The translations under genes and the position numbers were made by a program. Below are positions 1 to 9,228 of a stretch of 64,000 nt of DNA, one piece after another (the first letter of the stretch is position 1; each line of letters starts with the position of its first letter). The stretch spans positions 124,001 through 188,000 of the forward strand of contig NZ_JAJBBR010000009.1 of NCBI RefSeq assembly GCF_020532555.1, read 5' to 3'. The notes beneath the pieces are model-generated. The model was not told the origin of the DNA and searched no databases. It saw only the letters and a list, made by a program, of their open reading frames with translations. The stretch is from Microvirga lenta. Its GTDB lineage: Bacteria > Pseudomonadota > Alphaproteobacteria > Rhizobiales > Beijerinckiaceae.

Positions 1-876
1 GAAGACCCCGAGCAGCAGCCCCTTGAAGGGCTGGATCGTGACGTCGACCGCCCGCCGGTATTCCGTCTCCGAGAGCAGCACGCCCGCGATGAAGGCGCCA
101 AGCGCCATGGACAGGCCGCTGACGGCCGCCACCAAGCTCGTCACCATCACGACCAGCAGGCAGGCGGCCATGAACAGTTCCGGGCTCTTGGTGGCCGAGA
201 CGAGCTGGAAGAACGGGCGCAGGATCACCCGGCCCAGGCCGACGATGACGGCGAGCGCCAGGGCGGCCTGCAGCAGCGCCCACAGGAAGGACGACACGGT
301 CACCTCGGGCTGGGTCGTGTCGAGGGCCGCGATGGTGAACAGGATCGGCGCAACGGCGAGATCCTGGAACAGCAGGGCCGAGAAGCTGGCGCGCCCGACC
401 GTCGTGTTGAGCCGCTTCTGCTCGGCCATGACCGGAATGACGATGGCGGTGGAGGACAGGGCGAGCCCGAGCCCGACCAGGACCGCCCCCGTGACGTTCC
501 CGACCGGCTCCAGGGCGAGGGCGCCCAGCGCCAGGGCGCACAGGACCACCTGCAGGGTGCCGAAGCCGAAGACCAGCCTGCGCAGGGTCCGCAGACGCTG
601 CCAGGAGAGCTCGATGCCGATGGTGAAGAGAAGGAAGACGACGCCGAACTCCGCGAGATGCGACGTTCCTTCCGGATTGGTGAAGGTCAGCCAGTCGACC
701 CAAGGGTAATCCGGAACGAGCCGCCCGAGGCCGTAGGGCCCCAGCAGAGCCCCGACTCCCAGGAAGCCGAGAACCGGGCTGATCCTGAGGCGGTGGAACA
801 GAGGGACGATGATTCCTGCCGTCGCCAGAAAGAGAATCGGTTCCTGGTACGCATGCAGGTTAATCGAGGCGGCCAT
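1..876 (-). CDS. Cation/proton antiporter (CPA2, KefB/KefC type), C-terminus cut by window edge
   Basis: Membrane antiporter of the CPA2 family, predicted to exchange K+ or Na+ for H+ across the inner membrane. The visible 292 residues start MAASINLHAYQEP and form about eight hydrophobic helices. Family-typical segments include ISPVLGFLGVGALLGP near residue 35, the FLLFTIGIELS helix near residue 85, and ALSSTAIVIPVMAEQ near residue 140. The reading frame is open at base 1, so the remaining helices and any regulatory TrkA-N (RCK) domain lie outside the window. The ATG at 876 is the natural start because the protein begins directly with the first membrane segment. The ion specificity cannot be read from the sequence. 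Confidence 0.85.
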   Translation of the reverse strand, partial: MAASINLHAYQEPILFLATAGIIVPLFHRLRISPVLGFLGVGALLGPYGLGRLVPDYPWVDWLTFTNPEGTSHLAEFGVVFLLFTIGIELSWQRLRTLRRLVFGFGTLQVVLCALALGALALEPVGNVTGAVLVGLGLALSSTAIVIPVMAEQKRLNTTVGRASFSALLFQDLAVAPILFTIAALDTTQPEVTVSSFLWALLQAALALAVIVGLGRVILRPFFQLVSATKSPELFMAACLLVVMVTSLVAAVSGLSMALGAFIAGVLLSETEYRRAVDVTIQPFKGLLLGVF

Positions 877-1061
877 CTGATCTGTCCATTTCGGCCCATT
901 GTGGGTTCATCGAAACCCCTCGTGCAAGGCTGGATTCCAGGCAGGTCCCGCCATCGATGCCGCAGGTGCGGGCGTGCTGCCTGTTCCATGCGCCTCCGAG
1001 CGGCTTGGGGAGGCTGCGCGGGATCTTGTTCGAGCCGAGGCAATTCAGCGCGACGCCATTT

Positions 1062-1165
1062 CCCTCCCCCTTGTGGGGAGGGCCAGGGTGGGGGTGTGAG
1101 CGATAGCCTATGAAGGTGTGGCGCCCACACCCCCACCTCCACCTCCTCCCCACAAGGGGGAGGAG
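1062..1165. repeat. Intergenic inverted repeat (REP-like), two facing G/C-rich arms
   Basis: Two arms face each other: one at about 1062-1098 containing CCCTCCCCCTTGTGGGGAGG followed by GGGTGGGGGTG, and its near reverse complement at about 1125-1165 containing CACCCCCACC and CCTCCCCACAAGGGGGAGG. Each arm holds its own small hairpin around TTGTGG or CCACAA. The pair occupies the centre of the 447-base gap between the antiporter gene and the downstream minus-strand gene. I see nothing else in that gap. This layout is typical of the repetitive extragenic palindromes scattered through Hyphomicrobiales genomes. Confidence 0.7.
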
Positions 1166-1323
1166 AGCAGGGCAGCGTTTCCGGCGAGGCCCGAGGTCCG
1201 TGGAAGGAGAGCCGGTCGGCGCTTCCGGCAAGCCCGGGGTGGGGAGGAGAGCCACGGAGGCGCTAGCCGGGCGCACCTAGGATCGGTGTAATCCCATCCT
1301 TGCTGCGCCCGGCCTTTGCGTTC

Positions 1324-2610
1324 TCAATCCAGCGTCGACAGCGCCTGGGCGAGGTCGGCCACGAGATCGTCCGGGTGCTCGATGCCGATGGAGACGCGGA
1401 TCGTGGCGTCGGAGACGCCGAGCCGGTCGCGGGTCGCCTTGGGCACGCCCGAATGGGTCGTGGAGGCCGGGTGCGAGATCAGGGACTCGGTGCCGCCGAG
1501 GCTCACCGCCAGCTTGAAGACCTGCAGGGCGTTGAGCACCTTGAAGGCCTCCGCCTCGCCGCCTTTCACGTCGAACGAGAAGGTGGAGCCGGGGGCGCTG
1601 CACTGGGTCTCGTAGACCTCCTTCGCCCGCGAGCCTTCCGGCAGGTAGGCGAGGTGGTGCAGCTTCACGACGCTGGGGTGATCGTTGAGGAAGGCGGCGA
1701 CGATCTCGGCGTTGCGGTTCGCCGCGTTCATGCGCAGGGCCAGGGTTTCCAGCGAGCGGCCGAGCATCCAGCAGGAATGCGGGTCGAGCTGCGTGCCGAT
1801 GGCCGAACGCAGGAGGCGCACCTGCTTCATCAGCTCCTTGGAGCCCAGCGCCGCGCCGGCGATCAGGTCCGAGTGGCCGCCCACGTATTTCGTCAGCGAA
1901 TAGACCGAGATGTCCGCGCCGTCCTTCAGGGGCTTCTGGAAGACCGGGCCGAGCAGGGTATTGTCGCAGATGATGATGGGACGGTGGCCCTGGGCGGCGC
2001 CGATCTCGTCCGCGATGGTGCGGATGAAGGCGATGTCCACAAGGGTGTTGAGCGGGTTCGAGGGCGTTTCGATCTTGATGATCGACACCCGGCCCTTGCC
2101 TTGCGCCTCCTTCGCGGCGGCGCGGATGCCCGCCTCGTCCACGCCGTCGCCGAAGCCCACCGCCTGGATGCTGAGATTGGCCAGGGTCTTGGCGATCAGG
2201 GTCTCGGTGCCGCCATAGAGCGGCTGCGAGTGCAGGATCACGTCTCCGGGCTTGGCGAAGGCCAGGATGCTGGTTGCGATGGCCGACATGCCGGACGAGA
2301 AGAGAAGGCCCGCCTCCGCCTCCTCGAAGATGGCCAGGCGGTCCTCGACGATCTCGGAATTGGGGTGGTTGAAGCGGGAATAGACGAGGCCCGCGGCCTC
2401 ACCCTGCGGCGGCTCGCGCCGGCCCGCCACGTAATCGAAGAATTCCTTGCCGTGCTCGGCACTGTTGAACACGAAGGTCGACGTGAGGAAGACCGGAGGC
2501 TTCACGGCGCCTTCCGACAGGGTCGGGTCGTAGCCGTAGCCCAGCATGAGGGTCTCAGGCTTGAGCTTGTGATTGCCGATTCGGTCCTTGTGGTAGCGGT
2601 TGGAAGCCAT
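1324..2610 (-). CDS. Cystathionine gamma-synthase family PLP enzyme (methionine gamma-lyase-like)
   Basis: A 428-residue pyridoxal-phosphate enzyme of the Cys/Met metabolism family. Family features visible are [10 protein letters not shown] near residue 75, [10 protein letters not shown] near 102 that cradles the cofactor, ETPSNPL near 181, the ICDNTLLGP aspartate strand near 214, and the Schiff-base lysine in [14 protein letters not shown] (K241). The C-terminus has the usual [13 protein letters not shown] and [13 protein letters not shown] blocks. Length matches the family. Whether it makes cystathionine, lyses methionine or does O-acetylhomoserine chemistry cannot be decided from these motifs. 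It stands alone and divergent from the MoxR gene, with a 99-base shared promoter region and the Shine-Dalgarno AAAGGAGAGG upstream of its ATG. Confidence 0.9.
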   Translation of the reverse strand: MASNRYHKDRIGNHKLKPETLMLGYGYDPTLSEGAVKPPVFLTSTFVFNSAEHGKEFFDYVAGRREPPQGEAAGLVYSRFNHPNSEIVEDRLAIFEEAEAGLLFSSGMSAIATSILAFAKPGDVILHSQPLYGGTETLIAKTLANLSIQAVGFGDGVDEAGIRAAAKEAQGKGRVSIIKIETPSNPLNTLVDIAFIRTIADEIGAAQGHRPIIICDNTLLGPVFQKPLKDGADISVYSLTKYVGGHSDLIAGAALGSKELMKQVRLLRSAIGTQLDPHSCWMLGRSLETLALRMNAANRNAEIVAAFLNDHPSVVKLHHLAYLPEGSRAKEVYETQCSAPGSTFSFDVKGGEAEAFKVLNALQVFKLAVSLGGTESLISHPASTTHSGVPKATRDRLGVSDATIRVSIGIEHPDDLVADLAQALSTLD

Positions 2611-2709
2611 AAGTCAGTCCTCTCCTTTGTGGTGGACTTACCCTATGAAGGCGGTTGTCGAAAGGCGGCGACCGGTCCTAGGGTCGTTTTGGCAACAGGG
2701 AAGGTGGGT

Positions 2710-3557
<848 letters not shown>

Positions 3558-3558
<1 letters not shown>

Positions 3559-4082
3559 TGCTCCGTCTTCTTCTTCTTCGCCACGCCAAGGCCGCCTGGC
3601 CGTCCGGCGTTCTCGACGTGGACCGCCCGCTCGCCAGGCGGGGTCGCGAGGCCGCCGTTCGCATGGCCCATTATCTGAAGGACGAGGACCTCGTGCCCGA
3701 TCTCGTCCTCGTCTCTCCCGCCCGGCGGACGGTGGAGACCTGGGACCTCGCCCAGCCGATCCTCGGCGACGTCGAGGCCCGCCAGGACGGGCGCATCTAC
3801 GAGGCCCCGGTGGCGCGGCTTCTCACGGTGCTGCAGGAGGTCGGGCCCGAGGCGTCCACGCTCCTGATGATCGGCCACAATCCGGGCTTCGAGGATCTCG
3901 CGGCGCTCCTCATCGCCGACGGCGACCGGGACGGGATGCTCCGCATGAGCCAGAAATACCCCACCGCGGGACTGGCGGTGATCGACTTTCCCCAGCAGAC
4001 CTGGCGCGAGGTCGCACGCAAGTCGGGCCGCCTGGAACGCTTCGCTACGCCGAAATCGCTGGGCGACAGCGAGGACGACTAG
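3558..4082 (+). CDS. SixA-type histidine phosphatase
   Basis: A 174-residue member of the histidine (phosphoglycerate mutase-like) phosphatase family, closest in size and motifs to SixA, which removes phosphate from histidine phosphotransfer domains. The N-terminal catalytic motif is LLRHAKA with H9 as the predicted phospho-acceptor, SPARRT gives an arginine near residue 57, and IGHNPG (105-110) provides the second catalytic histidine, H107. It starts in the TGATG overlap with the MoxR stop, so the two proteins are probably made together. The true substrate is unknown, and small-molecule or phosphoprotein targets are equally possible. Confidence 0.85.
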
Positions 4083-4161
4083 CGAACCATTCCGCTCCCA
4101 CCATCGTTCTGCCTGAAATCCCTTCAACGATCCTCATCGCACAAAGGGGGCGGAACCGCAC

Positions 4162-5229
4162 ATGGTGCCTCACACGCTCGTCGCGCTCGTCCTTGCCGGG
4201 CGTGCCATGCTTCCCGGCAGTCCGGACATTCCGGCCGAAGATCCTTCCCGGCCCGAGGAGAGCGGGCAGGTCGCGGCAGCCCGCTACGAGGCCGCGGCCC
4301 GCGAGGTCTCCAACTGGCGCCTCGAGGCTCTCGACGCCCTGGAGCCCAAGCCGGTGGTCGCCCTGGCTGCCCTGGTGAATGCCGGGAAGCCCGTGGTCAC
4401 CCGCTGCGTCAGGCTCAACAATTACTGGTGCATCAAGAGCGCCCGCTGGAACGGCGAACTCGCCACCGACAGCGAAGGCCATGTGGGCTTCGCTTCCGCC
4501 GCCTATGGGGCCGAGGCGGCCGCGACCCTGCTGCGGCGCTACTACCTCGATTTCAACCGCAAGTCCGCCCTCGACATTGTGCGCCGCTGGGCCCCGGCGG
4601 AGTGCAACATCGCCACGAGCATCGGCGGCGCGGCGGTCATCGCGGTCAAGGGAATCGGCGGCACGCTGCGGGCCCGCTATCTCGCGTCGAAGCGCAGGGG
4701 CAAGGCCGTGAGGTACACCGCCAAGGCCGGCCCCGGCGGCAAGCCGGGCCGCGTCTCCATGGTGCTTCCTGCCAAAACGCCCCAATACCGGGTTCCCGAC
4801 ATCGCCGCCGGCATGGGGGAGAAGAAGTCCAGGAGCGCCTCGTCGAGCGCCGCTTCCGCTCAGGCACGGCCCGTCCGCGCGCCGAAGCCCGCCGCCCGTC
4901 CGACGACCACCGCCTCCACGACGCCGAAACCCGCTCCTCCCCCGGCGGCGACCGCCTGCGCCCCCGACGAGCGGCGTCTGCGCAACTATGCGGCCCGCAT
5001 GGTGGCGGGCCTCGATCTCGGCCCCACCGACGATCTCAGGCTCTTCGAAGCCGACGGCACCCCGCTGCCCAACCTGTCCCACGTGATGCTCGCCATGTCC
5101 GGGTTCGAGCTGGGAATGCTGCGGGCCGACCCGGAGCTGGTGGACCGGGCCATCCGGCGCGCTACGTTGAAAATCCGGGCAGGCAAGGCGGATCTGGCCC
5201 GGGACGGAGCCGCAAGCGCCACCCGCTGA
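4162..5229 (+). CDS. Unknown protein with conserved-looking N-terminal domain and Ala/Pro linker
   Basis: A 355-residue protein I cannot assign. After a weakly hydrophobic N-terminus there is a domain around residues 80-150 with LNNYWCIKSARWNG, FASAAYGAEAAATLLRRYY and IVRRWAPAEC. That pattern (asparagine-rich start, W-G, then a G-x-A-A helix and W-A-P) recalls small domains seen near lysozyme-like or phage structural proteins, but the match is only by eye. Residues about 215-270 are low-complexity Ala/Pro/Thr/Ser, then a C-terminal helical domain of about 85 residues follows. AAAGGGGG precedes the ATG. Coding quality looks normal for the genome. Confidence 0.6.
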   Translation: MVPHTLVALVLAGRAMLPGSPDIPAEDPSRPEESGQVAAARYEAAAREVSNWRLEALDALEPKPVVALAALVNAGKPVVTRCVRLNNYWCIKSARWNGELATDSEGHVGFASAAYGAEAAATLLRRYYLDFNRKSALDIVRRWAPAECNIATSIGGAAVIAVKGIGGTLRARYLASKRRGKAVRYTAKAGPGGKPGRVSMVLPAKTPQYRVPDIAAGMGEKKSRSASSSAASAQARPVRAPKPAARPTTTASTTPKPAPPPAATACAPDERRLRNYAARMVAGLDLGPTDDLRLFEADGTPLPNLSHVMLAMSGFELGMLRADPELVDRAIRRATLKIRAGKADLARDGAASATR

Positions 5230-5298
5230 TGCCGCCTTGCGAGGCAGGCCTCCGAACCCCACCTTGAAGCTTGGCTTGAGAGAAGCAGGTATCGTTTC

Positions 5299-6747
5299 GT
5301 GTCCGTGATCACCAATATCGCCTCCCGCGCCGGATCGGCGGCGCAGTCGCTCTGGGAGGCCTCAGGCCAGCTCGTTCAGCCTTCCCTGCGCCTCGGCGTG
5401 ACCGGTCTCGCCCGGTCCGGCAAGACGGTCTTCACCACGGCCCTCGTGCACCATCTCGTCCGCGGAACGCAGCTCACGGCCTTCCGGGCCTCGGCCGAGG
5501 GGCGGATCCGGCGCGCGCACCTGGCCCATCAGCCGGACGACGCCATTCCGCGCTTCCCTTACGAGGAGCACATGGCGGCTCTCACCGAGGAGCGCCGCTG
5601 GCCTCAATCCACCAACCGGATCAGCGAATTGCGGGTGGACATCGAATACGAGCGCCGGAGCGGATGGCGCTCGGGGCCTACCTCGCTCGCCCTCGACATC
5701 GTGGATTATCCCGGGGAGTGGCTGCTCGATCTTGCGCTCCTCGACGTGGGCTTCCAGGAATGGTCCCGGCAGACGGTGGAGACCAGCCGCCGCCGGGACC
5801 GGGTCATGGTGGCGAGCCGGTGGCATGAGTTCCTCAAGACCATCGATCCCGCCGGACCGGCCGACGAGGTCCTGGCCGGCAAAGCGAGCGAGGCATTCAA
5901 GTCCTATCTGACCGCCCTTCGGGCCGGGGAGGAGGCCGTGGCCACGACCCCGCCCGGACGCTTCCTCATGCCGGGCGACCTCGCGGGCTCGCCCGCGCTC
6001 ACCTTCGCGCCGCTCGATCTTCCCAACGGGCAGCCCATCGCGCCCGGCAGCTTCGCGGCCCTTATGGAGCGGCGGTTCGAAGCCTACAAGACCCATGTGG
6101 TGCGGCCCTTCTTCCGCGATCATTTCCAGCGCATCGACCGGCAGATCGTGCTGGTGGACGTGCTCGCGGCCATCGATGCCGGGCCCGTCGCTCTGGCCGA
6201 GCTGGAGGAGGCGCTGGACCAGGTGCTCATGGCGTTCCGGACCGGGCGCAACACGCTGCTCTCGCGCCTGTTCTCGCCCCGGGCCGACCGGGTGCTGTTC
6301 GCGGCCACGAAGGCCGACCACATCCATCATACCGATCACGACCGCCTGGACGCGATCCTGCGCCTGCTCGTGAACCGCGCCGCCCGCCGCACGGAGGCCG
6401 CAGGCGCCCGGGTCGGAACCGTGGCGCTCGCTTCCGTCCGCGCCACCCGCGAGACCACGATCCGCGAGGGGCGCGAAACCCTGCGCGCCGTCGCGGGCGT
6501 TCCCGAGGCGGGCGAGCGGGTCGGCGACGAGATATTCGACGGAGAGACCGAGGCCGCGATCTTCCCGGGCGAGCTGCCCGAGACGGCCGATGCCGTGTTC
6601 CAGGGGGCGGTGACGCCCGGCTCCCTGCGCTTTCCGCGCTTCCGGCCGCCGAGGCTGCCCGTGGACGCGGCCGGGCGGATGGCCAAGATGCCCCATATCC
6701 GCCTCGACCGCGCTCTCGAATTCCTGCTGGGGGACCGTTTCGCATGA
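5299..6747 (+). CDS. ycjX: YcjX family P-loop protein
   Basis: A 482-residue YcjX/DUF463 protein, a P-loop NTPase-like family of poorly defined role that is often stress-induced and paired with YcjF. The nucleotide-binding loop GLARSGKT lies at residues 36-43, and LDIVDYPGEWLLDL near 133 is the family's second conserved block, resembling a G3 motif. ATKADHIHHTDHDR near 336 supplies the TKAD-like base-specificity element. Translation starts at the GTG at 5299 (product MSVITNIASR); the annotated length is normal for the family. Its end overlaps the start of ycjF by four bases, so they form one operon. Confidence 0.9.
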   Translation: MSVITNIASRAGSAAQSLWEASGQLVQPSLRLGVTGLARSGKTVFTTALVHHLVRGTQLTAFRASAEGRIRRAHLAHQPDDAIPRFPYEEHMAALTEERRWPQSTNRISELRVDIEYERRSGWRSGPTSLALDIVDYPGEWLLDLALLDVGFQEWSRQTVETSRRRDRVMVASRWHEFLKTIDPAGPADEVLAGKASEAFKSYLTALRAGEEAVATTPPGRFLMPGDLAGSPALTFAPLDLPNGQPIAPGSFAALMERRFEAYKTHVVRPFFRDHFQRIDRQIVLVDVLAAIDAGPVALAELEEALDQVLMAFRTGRNTLLSRLFSPRADRVLFAATKADHIHHTDHDRLDAILRLLVNRAARRTEAAGARVGTVALASVRATRETTIREGRETLRAVAGVPEAGERVGDEIFDGETEAAIFPGELPETADAVFQGAVTPGSLRFPRFRPPRLPVDAAGRMAKMPHIRLDRALEFLLGDRFA

Positions 6748-7733
6748 CCCGCCAACCGCGCGCCTTCCGCCTGGACGACCCGGAGGTGAAGAGCGGCTCC
6801 GTCGTCGTGACCGAGGACCCGTTCGACGCCATCGAGGCTGCCGACGGCACCCTCGTTCCCATGGGCGAGCGCCGCCGCGCCCCGTGGTTCGGCATCCTTC
6901 TCTCGGCCCTGTCGGGCCTGCTGCTGCTGGGCCTCGGCCTCGCGGTCGAGAACCTCATCGTCGATCTCTATGCCGTCGCGCCGTGGCTCGGCTGGGTGGC
7001 GCTGGCCCTGTCCGCTCTGGCTCTCCTCGCCTTTCTGGCCATCGTCGGGCGGGAGGTCGGCGGCATCTGGCGGGAGCAGAAGATCGAGAACCTGCGCGAG
7101 GCGGCCGTGGATGCCCTGGCGGTCAAGGACCACAAGGCCGCCAAGGCCATCGTGTCGGACCTGCTCGGCCTCTACAACACCCGCGCGAGCGCCGTGAAGG
7201 GAAGCGCCCGGCTGATGGCCTCGATGGACGAGATCATCGATGCGGACGACCGTCTCGCCATCGCCGAGCGCGAACTGCTCGCGCCGCTCGACGCCCAGGC
7301 CAAGCGTGCCATCGCCGCCGCGGCCAAGCAGGTCTCCCTCGTCACGGCGGTGAGCCCCCGCGCCATCGTCGATGTGGCCTTCGTGGTCTTCGCCGCCGTG
7401 CGCCTGCTGCGCACGCTGGCGCGGATCTATGGCGGCCGGCCGGGCACGTTCGGCTTCCTGCGCCTGGCCAAGGCGGCGTTCAACCACCTCGCGGTCACCG
7501 GGGGCGTCGCCGTGGGCGACAGCCTCATGCAGCAGGTGCTGGGGCTCGGACTGGCGGCGCGTGTTTCCGCCAAGCTGGGGGAGGGGGTGCTCAACGGCCT
7601 GATGACCGCCCGATTCGGCCTCGCGGCCCTGTCGGTCTGCCGTCCGCTCCCCTTCGTGCGCGAGGAGCCGCCGAAGATCGGGGACGTGGCGGGCGAACTG
7701 GTGAGCCGCGCGGAGCAGGCCGCGACGACCTGA
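6744..7733 (+). CDS. ycjF: YcjF family membrane protein (DUF697)
   Basis: A 329-residue inner-membrane protein of the YcjF/TIGR01620 family. Two hydrophobic helices are visible around residues 48-70 and 75-100, followed by a long soluble helical part and a DUF697-like region containing VSPRAIVDVAFVVFAAVRLLR near residue 205 and a glycine-rich FNHLAVTGGVAVGDSLMQQ stretch near 245. The ATGA overlap with ycjX indicates translational coupling and a joint function. The role of YcjF is unknown; it may anchor YcjX at the membrane. Confidence 0.88.
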   Translation: MTRQPRAFRLDDPEVKSGSVVVTEDPFDAIEAADGTLVPMGERRRAPWFGILLSALSGLLLLGLGLAVENLIVDLYAVAPWLGWVALALSALALLAFLAIVGREVGGIWREQKIENLREAAVDALAVKDHKAAKAIVSDLLGLYNTRASAVKGSARLMASMDEIIDADDRLAIAERELLAPLDAQAKRAIAAAAKQVSLVTAVSPRAIVDVAFVVFAAVRLLRTLARIYGGRPGTFGFLRLAKAAFNHLAVTGGVAVGDSLMQQVLGLGLAARVSAKLGEGVLNGLMTARFGLAALSVCRPLPFVREEPPKIGDVAGELVSRAEQAATT

Positions 7734-7797
7734 GGCGCGCAGCCACAGGGAGGCATCCGGCCTGAAAAGTTGACGTGCGGCGCGCATTCCCGCACAA

Positions 7798-7815
7798 GCG
7801 CGCCTTCAGGCGCGC
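7798..7815 (+). other. GC-rich hairpin between ycjF and the MBOAT gene
   Basis: GCGCGCC and GGCGCGC form a perfect 7-bp stem around a TTCA loop. There is no T run after it, so it is not a standard intrinsic terminator, but it could separate the ycjXF transcript from the next gene. Confidence 0.4.
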
Positions 7816-7854
7816 AACGCCTCGTTCCGCGCCATCCGATGATGTCCCGCGGCG

Positions 7855-9228
7855 ATGCTCTTCAATTCGTTCATCTTCCTGTTCGCCTTCCTGCCGGCTG
7901 CGCTCCTGATCCATTGGCTCGTGGAACGCTTCAAGCCGGAATGGCGGCTGCCGGTGCTCCTGGGCCTCTCGCTGTTCTTCTACGGCTATTGGGACTGGCG
8001 CTTCGCGCCGCTGCTGGTGGCCTCGGTCGTCGTGAACTGGCTGGTGGCGGAATCCTTCACCCGCACGGGCCGGGACATCCTGATCCCGCTCGCCATCGTC
8101 GCGAACCTCCTCGTCCTGGCCCTCTTCAAGTACAACAACTTCTTCGCGGACGTGGCGGGCTTCGTCCCCGGCCTCACGATCCCGCGCTACGACTTCGCCC
8201 TCCCGCTGGGCATCTCGTTCTTCACCTTCCACCACATCATGTATCTGACGGACCTGAAGGCGGGCAAAGCGCCCCGCTACGACCTGGTCCGCTACGGCCT
8301 CTACATCGCCTTCTTCCCGCAGGTTCTCGCCGGTCCGCTCGTGCGCTGGAGCGAGATCATGCACCAGCTCGACGAGCGGCCGTATCAGCGGCCCGATGCG
8401 GAGGAGCGCTTCGCCCGCGGCCTCATGCTGCTGGTGGCGGGCCTCGCCAAGAAGGTCTTTCTCGGCGACCAGCTCGCGGACTACACCAACCCGATCTATG
8501 CCGCCGCCGAGGCGGGGCAGGCGCTCGACATGGGCCAGGCGCTCCAAGGGGCGCTGGGTTTCACGTTCCAGGTCTATTTCGACTTCTCGGGCTATACGGA
8601 CATGGCGCTGGGCCTCGGCCTCATGTTCGGCATCGTGCTGCCGCAGAACTTCGACGTGCCGTACCGGGCGACGTCCCTGCAGGATTTCTGGCGGCGCTGG
8701 CACATGACCTTGTCGCGCTTCCTGCGCGACTATCTCTACATCGCCCTCGGCGGCAGCCGGAAGGGCCTTGCCCTCCAGCTCGCGGCGCTCACGGCCACCA
8801 TGGCGCTGGGCGGGCTCTGGCACGGGGCCGGCTGGACCTTCCTCGTCTGGGGCGCCCTGCACGGGATCGGCCTCAGCGTGGCCGTGCTCTGGCGCAAGGC
8901 GGGCTATACGATGCCGAGCATCGTCGGCTGGTTCCTGACCTTCACCTTCTTCGTACTGACCCTGACGATCTTCCGGTCCGGAAGCTTCGAGGTCGCGGGC
9001 AACTTCTATGCCGCCCTGTTCGGCTTCGGCGCCGAGGGCTTCACCATGAAGTGGCGCGCCCTCGCCATCGGGGCCGCGATCTCCATGATCGGCCCCACCG
9101 CCTGGACCTTCATTCACAAGCTGCCGCCGCGTCCCTGGATCGCGGCGCTCTTTGCCATCCTCTTCGTGGTCGTGCTGTTCAAGATCGGCGATGATGCAAA
9201 CTATGAATTCATCTACTTCCAGTTCTGA
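7855..9228 (+). CDS. MBOAT family O-acyltransferase (AlgI/DltB type)
   Basis: A 457-residue polytopic membrane O-acyltransferase. The typical start MLFNSFIFLFAFLPAAL is followed by about ten hydrophobic helices, and the conserved block GGLWHGAGWTFLVWGALHG carries the family histidines H323 and H336. FFPQVLAGPLVRW near residue 155 and LQDFWRRWHMTLSRFLRDYLY near 280 are also diagnostic. Such enzymes acetylate exported polysaccharides. The following gene overlaps its end by 26 bases and encodes an SGNH-like protein, the usual periplasmic partner for acyl transfer, so this is a self-contained two-gene O-acetylation unit. The glycan substrate is unknown because no polysaccharide cluster lies alongside. 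Confidence 0.9.
   Translation: MLFNSFIFLFAFLPAALLIHWLVERFKPEWRLPVLLGLSLFFYGYWDWRFAPLLVASVVVNWLVAESFTRTGRDILIPLAIVANLLVLALFKYNNFFADVAGFVPGLTIPRYDFALPLGISFFTFHHIMYLTDLKAGKAPRYDLVRYGLYIAFFPQVLAGPLVRWSEIMHQLDERPYQRPDAEERFARGLMLLVAGLAKKVFLGDQLADYTNPIYAAAEAGQALDMGQALQGALGFTFQVYFDFSGYTDMALGLGLMFGIVLPQNFDVPYRATSLQDFWRRWHMTLSRFLRDYLYIALGGSRKGLALQLAALTATMALGGLWHGAGWTFLVWGALHGIGLSVAVLWRKAGYTMPSIVGWFLTFTFFVLTLTIFRSGSFEVAGNFYAALFGFGAEGFTMKWRALAIGAAISMIGPTAWTFIHKLPPRPWIAALFAILFVVVLFKIGDDANYEFIYFQF

Noticed and set aside
905..960. GGGTTCATCGAAACCC-like stem reminiscent of a tRNA T arm
   Set aside because: No matching anticodon, D or acceptor stem surrounds it.
1300..2709. Long in-frame N-terminal extension of the MoxR gene, antisense to the cystathionine gamma-synthase-type gene
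   Set aside because: The extension overlaps a clear gene on the other strand; the MoxR domain begins at the ATG at 2710 after a good ribosome site.
2611..2709. Possible SAM riboswitch before the sulfur amino acid enzyme
   Set aside because: The leader is short and I find none of the conserved SAM-I or SAM-II core sequences.
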